A stretch of DNA of 57,691 nt, taken from the NCBI GenBank assembly GCA_947502265.1, contig CANMZB010000023.1, forward strand, positions 1 to 57,691, given 5' to 3'. The first letter of the stretch is position 1; the number at the start of each line of letters is the position of its first letter. The notes below the pieces were generated by a model. It was not told the DNA's origin, searched no databases, and worked only from the letters and a program-made list of their open reading frames with translations. Shown here piece by piece: positions 50,715 to 57,691 of this stretch. This DNA is from an uncultured Sulfitobacter sp. (GTDB lineage: Bacteria > Pseudomonadota > Alphaproteobacteria > Rhodobacterales > Rhodobacteraceae). The position numbers were made by a program, and so were the translations under genes.

Positions 50715-53669
50715 ATGCCCCCTCGCTCGCTGCTTTCCACCCGTGCCCGCGCAGAACTCTTCGATATCCCGACAGACCCTGATGGCTTGATGCGCCATTA
50801 TCTGCTGTCGCCGTCAGATCGGGAATTGATCCGCACGCGCCGCCGCGATGAAAACCGGTTCGGGCTGGCTGTCCGCATCTCCCTGCTCCGTTACCCGGGC
50901 CAAGGATGGCGCGATGGGGTGGTATTACCTGCAGCCCTCTTGGACTGGCTTGGGGATCAACTGCATCTCTCGGCGTCACACCTTCTGAATTATGCAAGCC
51001 GTGGGGCAACACGGGCTGCGCATCAAGCTCTCGCGCTGCAGCATCTGGATCTGGCTCCGTTTGCCAAAGCGCATGTGGCAATGGCGGAGGATATCGCCAC
51101 GAAGGCGGCCTTTGCGACGGATCATGGCGTGAAGATTGTTGAGACGCTGATTGCGGATCTGCGCAAGCACCACCTGGTACTGCCGAGCGTGGACACGCTT
51201 GAGCGCCTCGCCTTGAAGGGGCGGGCACGCGCCCGGCGTGAGGCTGCCGCAGCGCTGTTTGATGCTCTGTCACCGGAGCAACGTGCCCAGTTGCAGGCGC
51301 TCTTGGTGAACGATCCGTCTGTTGGGCAAACGCGACTTACGTGGTTGCGCGGCTTTCCGCATTCGACCAGCCCGGCCAGCATGACCGCGCTTCTGGACCG
51401 ATTGAAATATCTGCGATCATTGGACTTGCCGCCAGACCTTGGGCACGGCCTGCACCCGGACCGGTTGCTCAAGTTCGCCCGCGAGGGCGCTGTAGCGCCC
51501 GTGAGCTTGCTGAACGACTTTGGCGAACGACGGCGGATTGCAACGCTCGCGGCACAGACGGCGGATTTATCCATCACGGTCACCGACGCGACCATCGCCA
51601 TGTTCGAGCGGCTGACCGGCCAGCTCTTCTCAAGATCCCGCAATCGTCAGGAAGAGGTCTGGCGTATGGGGAAAACCCAGGCTGGCAAGCTGATGGAGCT
51701 CTTCGGCGCGTCCATTGATGCCATGGCCCGCGCACAAGACTTGGGACAAGATCCCTTTGCAGCGCTGGATGCGGATGTCGGGTGGGATACTCTCTTGGGC
51801 AAGCCTGACGAAATCGCCGGCTTCGGAGAGCTGGCAACCAGTGATCCGCTTTCTCTGGCGGCCGAGCGCTATGCCTATATGCGCAAGTTCGCCCCTGCCT
51901 TTCTGGAGGCCTTCCAATTCAATGCCACCGATGCGGGGGATGATCTCAAGGATGCAATCGCCTTGCTGCGTGATCAGAACCGCACCGGCAAACGCAAGTT
52001 GCCCGATGATCCGCCCATGCCGTTCCCGGCCAAGCATTGGCCGTCGCTGATCGTACAAGACGGACAACCACAACGGCGCGTGTACGAGACCGCCGTTGTC
52101 TCCACCTTGCGAGACCGCCTGCGCGCCGGGGATGTCTGGGTTGATGGCAGTCGTGAGTATCGCCGGTTCGACAGCTACCTGATGCCCCGGGACACGGCGG
52201 AAACCGTCATGCGGGACGCGGGCTTCGAGACAGATCCGGAAGCATGGCTGGCGGATCGGGGGGCCACGCTGGCAAAACGCCTTGACCAAGTGGACCACGC
52301 CTTGAAGCGCGATGCTCTCACCGGCGTCCGGATCGAGCGCGGGCGCTTGAAAATCACGCCCCATGAAGCTGTGACACCACCTGCTGCGGTGCGTCTGGAA
52401 CGGGCCATTGACGCCGTGATGCCACGTATCCGCATCACAGAGTTGCTTTGGGAGGTGAATGCGCAGACCGGGTTCCTCGACGCCTTCACTGATCTGCGTT
52501 CTGGCAAGCATCACGATGAGCCCGCCGCTGTGTTGGCCACGATCTTGGCTGGGGCGACCAATCTCGGGCTAGAGCGAATGGCCCATGCCTCATCGCGTGT
52601 CAGCCATGCGCAACTGACTTGGGCGCAGACATGGTACCTTCGGCCCGACACATTCGCGGATGCCTTGGGCCGCATTGTCGATGCCCATCATGGTCTGTCC
52701 TTCGCGCAACACTGGGGCGTCGCTGAACATAGCTCATCGGATGGCCAATTCTTCTCCGCCAATCGAGGCAGCGGGGTGATCAACGCCAAATACGGGCCAG
52801 ACCCTGGGTTGAAGATCTACTCCTTCCTGTCAGGCCAATACGGGTCGTTCCATTCGAGCGTCATCGGGGCAACCGCAGGCGAAGCCCCTTTCGTGCTCGA
52901 TGGCCTCCTGAACAATCCGGCCAGCTTCGATCCCCTCGTTCATTACACAGATACCGGCGGCGTGTCGGACCACGTCTTTGCCCTGTTCCATCTGTTGGGG
53001 ATGACCTTCGCGCCACGTCTGCGCGACTTTCCGGACCGGAGGTTGACCTGCTTCGGGAGCGCGAAAGCGTGGCCCACTTTATCGCCTATCATGGGCAAAC
53101 CGATCAACGAAGAGGTGATCCGGCAGCATTGGGGCGACATCATGCGGCTCGCGGCCAGCATACGTGACAAATCCATCAAACCGTCTGAAATCCTGCGCAA
53201 GCTTGGGGCGTATCGCCAGCAAAACCGGCTATACCTCGCTCTGGGTGAAATCGGTCGGATCGAACGCACGCTCTTCATGCTCGACTGGATCGAGAACGCC
53301 GACCTACGCATGGAAAGCCACGCAGGTCTCAACAAGGGTGAAGCGCGTCACTCGCTGGCCAAGGCCGTATTTGCTCATTCACAAGGGCGCATTCATGATC
53401 GCTCTGACGCGGCCCAACAGAAACGGGCCATGGCGCTCAACCTCGTCATCGCCGCCATCACGTTATGGAACACGATCTACATGGACAAAGCGGCCAGCCA
53501 CCTCGAGCAGGCCAGCCCGCTCTACGACGCCAAGCTGCTTCCGCACACCTCGCCCCTCGGGTGGGAGCACGTCATACTATCCGGCGACTTCGATTGGCAT
53601 TCTGGCGCCGCTGACCGCAAAATTGCGCGACCGCTGAACATCAGACCAGCAAGAGACTGGGGAACGTGA
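50715..53669 (+). CDS. tnpA: Tn3-family transposase
   Basis: 984 residues, the usual Tn3 length. AGGAC precedes ATG 50715; an in-frame earlier ATG lies in the res region. MPPRSLLSTRARAELFDIPTD and LSPSDRELIRTRR begin the DUF4158 DNA-binding part. The catalytic core has ATNLGLERMAHAS, then FSANRGSGVINAKYGPDPGLKIYSFLSGQYGSF with conserved DDE surroundings, and NKGEARHSLAKAVFAHSQGRI. The C-terminus is DWHSGAADRKIARPLNIRP. It is intact, so the element may be active. Confidence 0.95.
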   Translation: MPPRSLLSTRARAELFDIPTDPDGLMRHYLLSPSDRELIRTRRRDENRFGLAVRISLLRYPGQGWRDGVVLPAALLDWLGDQLHLSASHLLNYASRGATRAAHQALALQHLDLAPFAKAHVAMAEDIATKAAFATDHGVKIVETLIADLRKHHLVLPSVDTLERLALKGRARARREAAAALFDALSPEQRAQLQALLVNDPSVGQTRLTWLRGFPHSTSPASMTALLDRLKYLRSLDLPPDLGHGLHPDRLLKFAREGAVAPVSLLNDFGERRRIATLAAQTADLSITVTDATIAMFERLTGQLFSRSRNRQEEVWRMGKTQAGKLMELFGASIDAMARAQDLGQDPFAALDADVGWDTLLGKPDEIAGFGELATSDPLSLAAERYAYMRKFAPAFLEAFQFNATDAGDDLKDAIALLRDQNRTGKRKLPDDPPMPFPAKHWPSLIVQDGQPQRRVYETAVVSTLRDRLRAGDVWVDGSREYRRFDSYLMPRDTAETVMRDAGFETDPEAWLADRGATLAKRLDQVDHALKRDALTGVRIERGRLKITPHEAVTPPAAVRLERAIDAVMPRIRITELLWEVNAQTGFLDAFTDLRSGKHHDEPAAVLATILAGATNLGLERMAHASSRVSHAQLTWAQTWYLRPDTFADALGRIVDAHHGLSFAQHWGVAEHSSSDGQFFSANRGSGVINAKYGPDPGLKIYSFLSGQYGSFHSSVIGATAGEAPFVLDGLLNNPASFDPLVHYTDTGGVSDHVFALFHLLGMTFAPRLRDFPDRRLTCFGSAKAWPTLSPIMGKPINEEVIRQHWGDIMRLAASIRDKSIKPSEILRKLGAYRQQNRLYLALGEIGRIERTLFMLDWIENADLRMESHAGLNKGEARHSLAKAVFAHSQGRIHDRSDAAQQKRAMALNLVIAAITLWNTIYMDKAASHLEQASPLYDAKLLPHTSPLGWEHVILSGDFDWHSGAADRKIARPLNIRPARDWGT

Positions 53670-53735
53670 TTAAGTTCTATGAAAGTTCTCCCTTAGAGTA
53701 ATCCTACGCACAAACCTTCCGATGGGGCCTGAGTC

Positions 53736-54205
53736 ACCGCAGTCCAACACTTCTGCCGCAGGCAGAGCAAAGGGCCGAAGCTGCTACACACACCTTTCAG
53801 GTAGTCGCACGCGAACGCTATGACAGGGTAGCCTCCGCCCTCGGGATAGAGCCGCGCGACCCATTCAACGACCGCAGGGTGGCCGAGTTTTGCTTGCGCC
53901 TTCCCGAGGACCAGGTCGGGGGTGATGGCTGGCACAAGCTAATACTACGACGTGCAATGGTTGGGCTCCTCCCTGACGCCGTGAGATGGCGGGTAGGCAA
54001 GGAACACCTCGGCGGTCATTACACTGCGTTTATGTTAAAAGAACGGCCAAGCGTTGTTGGTATTATATCAGATGGCGATCTCGAAAAAAGGCATTACATC
54101 AGCACCGAAACACTGCTCAAACATAAATTGGACAAGGCGGAATCGTTGATGAGCCCTGCAGATTTTGAAATCTTGATCCTTGCCATTTGGCTTGCCGCGA
54201 CCTGA
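53736..54205 (+). pseudogene. C-terminal fragment of a second lasso-type cyclase, cut by the Tn3 element
   Basis: About 155 residues, open from the transposon edge to a stop at 54203-54205. THTFQVVARERYDRVASALGIEPRDPF, VAEFCLRLPEDQVGGDGWHKL and WRVGKEHLGGHYTAF match the C-terminal part of the complete cyclase (45783-47663), but the two differ at many positions and strongly after the GGH motif. It is therefore a diverged paralogue, not a copy. The N-terminal ~470 residues are missing and are not found left of the transposon. A second RiPP locus was probably here. Confidence 0.85.
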
Positions 54206-55119
54206 GGATATCTGGTCTGGATCTGTTGCGGTTTAATGCCGCCCCAAGTGGCTCGTTTAAGCCACTTTCCGTTCGAAAGAGGCAGGGCTTTTCTCGCATC
54301 TTAGATGCCGGAAACCTTCAACTCGCGTGGGAAATTCTGGTCAAGGCCTGTTTGACTGAAAGGGGAGATCGCTACCACTATAGTTTTTGCACCTACCGCC
54401 GCCGTCTGTTCCATTCTCGCACGGTCCGGACCCAGATGCCGTCAACATACTAACGGAACCAAAGACCGTCAGCCTCGGCGCCACGTACACTGGGGCAAAA
54501 CCCTAAACAGTATTATTATCGACACTCATTCCAGAATTCCTTTCAAATAAACACTGCTCAAATGCGCTTCTGACTCTGGCAGAAACTTACGAACAAAGCA
54601 TCAACGTTCTTTGCCGCCAGCTTGATCCCCTTTTGCGCGCAGAACGACCGAAGGCGTCTGCCAGCTTGCCGTGATCCCAGTTGCAATTCTCACGGGCCAG
54701 ATTCTCCTATGGATCGGCATATTTGACACTTCCCGTCTCTGGGAAGGCCAGTGGAGCCTTGGCTTCTGCACTCAGCGGCATTCGACACCATCAGGGGGCG
54801 TCCCATCCGGTAAGGCCTGGTTGCGCTAGACAGCCTCGCACTTCTGATGAAGCACACCGGCGCAGATTTGCTGCTCAACATTAAAACCAAAAGCATAAAT
54901 AAATGCCGAAATTCGGCAATTATCTACATCCAATCGAAAAACGACACCTTATAAAAACCAAAACACCGACATTTTGCTCCTAACCCTATATTGTCGGGGG
55001 TCAGTCGGTGAAAATTATGTTTTACGGATCTTTTGGGCTGGGTATCCGTAAAACAGAATTGACGCAGGATCCTCACTCTTCCTGCGTCTTTCCCGAAACA
55101 GCCGCTGTTCACAAAAACG
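54206..55119. other. Gene-poor stretch with hairpins
   Basis: No convincing gene. AAGTGGCT/AGCCACTT (54246-54267, loop CGTTTA) is a hairpin right after the broken cyclase and could be its terminator. GTTTTACGGAT (55019-55029) and ATCCGTAAAAC (55044-55054) form a perfect 11-bp inverted repeat. The short frames at 54187-54453 and 54681-54884 show no domain or ribosome site; the sequence looks like old coding remnants. Confidence 0.4.
55061..55088 (-). terminator. Hairpin behind the AAA+ gene
   Basis: GACGCAGGA (55061-55069) pairs perfectly with TCCTGCGTC (55080-55088), loop of 10. It is 30 bp past the stop of the minus-strand AAA+ gene; on that strand AATTCTGTTTTA follows. It is probably the end of the primase operon. 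The T-run is weak. Confidence 0.5.
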
Positions 55120-56271
55120 CTAAATCAAACGCGGCCGGCTCAGCATTTCTGTGATGCTGTCGGCCATACGCTCCACCATCCGCAGCGAGATACGGCTATG
55201 TTGCGCGGAGCAGTTACGAAGGCCGTTCTCGATGGCTTCCCGCCCTGTCTCCCACAGCGCATCCGGCAAACGCGCAGCAATCATTTCCCGTCCGACGTGC
55301 ATCAACTGATCCATTGTGGGACCGGCCAGCCTGACCAGCTTGCAACGGTCCAGAAAGGCATCGGGCAGATGGTCGATGCTGTTCGTCGTCATAACCCAGC
55401 TAACTCGCGTGAGATCGAATGGCACCTGATAATAGGGGCAGGTCCAGTTCTGCGCAGTGGTCGGCTCGATCATGCTTTTCAGCACCTCGAAAGCCCCCGG
55501 AAGCACATTGCCTTTGCTCGTCGCGATCTGATCGGGGATCTTGTCGATCTCGTCAAGGATGACCAGTGGATTGGCAACCCGTTCGCGCAACATCATCTGC
55601 ACCACCCGTCCGGGCGCAGCACTGCCCCAGCCGCGCTCGACTCCTGAGATCGTAAATGTAGCGCCGTTTGTGGCGCCGATATCCACAGTCAACGAAGGCA
55701 GGTCAAAGATCCGCGCCACCGCACGCGTCCAGCTGGATTTGGCGATGCCCGGCGGCCCCAGCAGGATCATCGGCTGCGTGTGAAACGGGGCGGCACCGGT
55801 CGCTGTGCGGGCGCGCATATGCTGCATCACTGCATTTGACGCCGGAGCAAGCCATGGGTATTCGCTGTGAAGCGCAGCGATCCGTTCCTCCATCGCGTCA
55901 CGGCCCAGCACTGCATATGCCTGCCCGTCCCGAAGCCCCCAGATCAGGGCTTTGCGATCATCGCCCTTGATGTGGCTGACAGTATCCAAAAGCCTCACCC
56001 TCGCATGGTGGAACCTGCGTGCGCGCTGGAATATGCGGCGGCGGTCAGAGGGAGAGAGCGCCCCCTCCTCCAGCCAGTTTTCAAACTCTTCCAATGTGCC
56101 GGAAAAGCCGCCTGTCTCGTCCGTCTTGCCATAATGTGACATCCGCCGTTGCCGCAGGCTGCGCGCAAGACGGTCCCGAACCTCTAGCTCGGAATCTTCC
56201 GAAGTGGTTGGCAGCTGAACTCCGACAAAGCGAGCGGGCATGGTGGTTTGCATGGGGAAATTCCTTTTCAT
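55120..56271 (-). CDS. Lon-like AAA+ ATPase without protease domain
   Basis: 383 residues from ATG 56271 (MKRNFPMQTT); ATG 56253 is an alternative. The AAA+ module has Walker A ILLGPPGIAKSSW, the Lon-type pore/ISS region DIGATNGATFTISGVERGWGSAAPGRVVQMM, Walker B PLVILDEIDKI, sensor 1 VSWVMTTNSIDHLPDAFLDRC and a sensor 2 Arg region. The N-terminal half has a small helical domain but not the Lon substrate domain, and there is no Ser-Lys protease. It follows the DUF3987 gene and may remodel replication proteins. This function is inferred. Confidence 0.75.
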   Translation of the reverse strand: MKRNFPMQTTMPARFVGVQLPTTSEDSELEVRDRLARSLRQRRMSHYGKTDETGGFSGTLEEFENWLEEGALSPSDRRRIFQRARRFHHARVRLLDTVSHIKGDDRKALIWGLRDGQAYAVLGRDAMEERIAALHSEYPWLAPASNAVMQHMRARTATGAAPFHTQPMILLGPPGIAKSSWTRAVARIFDLPSLTVDIGATNGATFTISGVERGWGSAAPGRVVQMMLRERVANPLVILDEIDKIPDQIATSKGNVLPGAFEVLKSMIEPTTAQNWTCPYYQVPFDLTRVSWVMTTNSIDHLPDAFLDRCKLVRLAGPTMDQLMHVGREMIAARLPDALWETGREAIENGLRNCSAQHSRISLRMVERMADSITEMLSRPRLI

Positions 56272-56458
56272 CAGCCCGGTGGGGCACTTCAAATTACAGG
56301 CAGACACGCAGTCCGGGTCCGAGTGATCGGATCAGGCGCGTGTGCAAATAATTCGAAAGAAAAGGTTCATCATGTCTCCATTTTAATAACGGGCCTTGAT
56401 CGGCGCAAGGCCCATAAAATTTGATGGCGGAAAAATGGCGTGTAACCGGCACGTCCCG

Positions 56459-57615
56459 TCATTTCGTCTTTTGCGCGCGCCTGATTGCGAAATTCTCGCT
56501 CATGACTTTCTTCAAAGCCTTTTTCTGATCAATGATGTCCGCCGTGCGGTCCTTGAAGCGTTCATGAACCAACGGGTTCACCAGCCAACGCTCGGAACGT
56601 TTGAATCTTTTTGGTGGCAATTCACTTGCCCATCCCATGCCTTCCAGCATTTCCAGAAGTGCGATGCGGCCATGCTTGGACAGGTTGCGGGTTGCGTTGA
56701 CGTTGGACTGGAGATCGGCATTACTCACGACATCCAGACCGTGCGCCAGAATGTGTTTTGCCACCTCGGTCAGGTGATGCTGGCTGCCACCTTCCTCCAG
56801 AAGGTCCGCGTAGAACGAAAGCGCGTGCGGGAAGAGAAAAATGCGCAGGAACGCAGCGACCTTGCGGGCGGTCTCTCCGGTTACTTTTGACGGCAGTTCC
56901 TCCGCCTCGGCATGTTCGATACAGTGCCAGATCAAACACAAGCGCGCGAACATGCCGCCGTATTTCCCGACGTGGGACCCCAGCTTTTTATAGATATCTT
57001 CAATGACCTGAAGCTGGACATTCTTTGCCTCTTCCGCCTCACGGATGCGCAGGGCTTCGGCATCAAATCTCAAAGGGACATCTGCCTCAAGCTCGTGCAA
57101 AGCGTTGATTAGGGTGGCGTGATGGGCCGCGACATCAGGGATGGGCCGGTCTTGTCCAGTCCCGCCGCTTTTAAGAATCACCGGAAAGAAACGCTGGATC
57201 AGGCCGTCATCCGTGGCAGTTGCGGCGATGGCTTTTACCGCCTCTGGCTGGATGCCCCCCAACATGCTGACAGAAATGTTGGGGATGATCGCACCTGCTG
57301 ATGCGGTGCGCGTCACACGGTTCACCATATAAGTGCCACCATCATAGCTTTTAAGCCAGAATGATCTGTCAGCGGCTGCACCGTTTCCGGCGTATTTCTC
57401 AATGCGGCCAAAGAAACCCGACATCTCGTCATCTATCAGCGCGATGCCATCCGGTGACCCCATCAGCACCGGTTGCGCGGCCTCCATTGTTGTATCCTCG
57501 ACGATCAGCCGCCGCGCCAATGGCGCGGGCCCGATCCGCTCATTTTTGGGGGTTGCCATATAAGCCGAGAAAGCTCTCTGAGATTCCTCGAAAAGAGCCC
57601 GGTCTATGGCATAGA
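56459..57615 (-). pseudogene. DUF3987 protein, C-terminal part (interrupted by transposon)
   Basis: The remaining ~384 codons of the DUF3987 gene whose N-terminal part is at 78-494. Reading starts at the ATAGA duplication (PLYAIDRALFEESQRAFSAY); an internal ATG at 57559 could start a fragment. MGSPDGIALIDDEMSGFFGRIEKYAG holds the Walker B-like DDE stretch that follows the Walker A of the other half, and RTASAGAIIPNISVSMLGGIQPEAV a likely sensor. The C-terminal part is helical. Alone it lacks the nucleotide loop and is not expected to work. Confidence 0.8.
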
Positions 57616-57691
57616 GGGGTGGATTCCGGTAGGGGGCAGGATCGTATCATAAGGCGGCTGCAGCCTGATATTTCCACCTATATTCGCCTGT
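57616..57691. mobile_element. Edge of a Tn3-family transposon (right window end)
   Basis: Positions 57616-57653 form the partner 38-bp repeat (GGGGTGGATTCCGG ... ATAAG) of the one at 40-77. ATAGA at 57611-57615 repeats 78-82. Positions 57650-57691 encode, on the minus strand, the end of a protein (TGEYRWKYQAAAL, stop) resembling the end of the helix-turn-helix protein at 49629. The rest of the transposon lies beyond the window. Confidence 0.8.

Larger units (their letters stand above)
49947..53729 (+). mobile_element. Complete Tn3-family transposon
   Basis: 3783 bp with identical 38-bp ends (49947-49984 and 53692-53729, starting GGCCCCATCGG, ending CTCTAAG); similarity runs about 12 bases further inward. 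It carries divergent resolvase and transposase genes with a res-like gap, and no cargo. The flanks (TCTCA left, TGAGT right) are not a direct repeat, so no target duplication is seen. A deletion or recombination after insertion is likely. The right end lies inside a lasso-cyclase gene. Its ends differ from those at the window edges, so two Tn3 types are present. Confidence 0.92.

Noticed and set aside
54681..54884. 67-codon plus-strand frame
   Set aside because: No ribosome site or domain, surrounded by non-coding remnants.
1..57691. tRNA or rRNA genes
   Set aside because: No cloverleaf-like or rRNA-like stretch was noticed, though a covariance-model scan was not possible.

Overview
The window looks like almost all of a circular plasmid from an alphaproteobacterium, most likely the Rhodobacteraceae/Roseobacter group. 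The grounds are an iteron-controlled Rep_3-type replicon with a ParA partition pair, exopolysaccharide genes, TRAP transporter remains, and insertion sequences typical of that group. The two window ends carry complementary halves of one DUF3987 gene. Each half stops at the same 5-bp sequence (ATAGA) followed by a 38-bp Tn3-type terminal inverted repeat. The simplest reading is a circular replicon whose assembly broke inside a Tn3-family transposon sitting in that gene. Taxon and topology are inferences; no database search was possible.

Layout. (1) 55.1-57.6 kb continuing into 0.08-2.9 kb: a replication-like module on the minus strand (DUF669-like protein, primase-polymerase, interrupted DUF3987 P-loop protein, Lon-like AAA+ ATPase). 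A winged-helix regulator is divergent, and a 15-bp inverted repeat lies between them. (2) 3.6-12.5 kb: mobile-element debris (IS110, a Tn3 relic, IS256) around a umuC fragment, a decayed TRAP transporter, an OsmC protein and a cytochrome P450. (3) 12.6-20.2 kb: polysaccharide export genes wza-wzb-wzc, gfcD/yjbH and gfcB/yjbF, plus two small secreted proteins. (4) 20.2-23.8 kb: partition genes, eight 17-bp iterons and the replication initiator; an IS427-type element ends exactly in the initiator's stop codon. (5) 24.7-42.9 kb: polysaccharide assembly. This includes a polyprenyl-phosphate sugar transferase, a NusG-like factor, an EPS-type MarR regulator, a deacetylase, sugar-nucleotide enzymes, a Fuc3N/Qui3N-type amino-sugar branch, a sulfotransferase, a flippase, several glycosyltransferases, a HAD/UbiA-like pair and a polymerase. 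(6) 43.0-49.6 kb: a lasso-peptide-type RiPP cluster (nucleotidyltransferase, ABC exporter, Asn-synthetase-like cyclase, precursor, HprK-like kinase, RRE protein, leader protease). (7) 49.9-54.2 kb: a complete Tn3-family transposon that truncates a second cyclase gene.

The most interesting locus is the RiPP cluster. Its precursor has a clean lasso leader motif but a predicted core of about 42 residues with two cysteines, and a protein-kinase-like tailoring enzyme is present. The cluster follows the polysaccharide genes on the same strand, mostly with stop/start overlaps, so about 23 kb might be read as one long unit with a NusG paralogue at its head. Also notable are a HAD phosphatase overlapping a UbiA-like membrane protein (possible polyprenyl-phospho-pentose donor synthesis) and a one-base frameshift in the UDP-HexNAc dehydrogenase.
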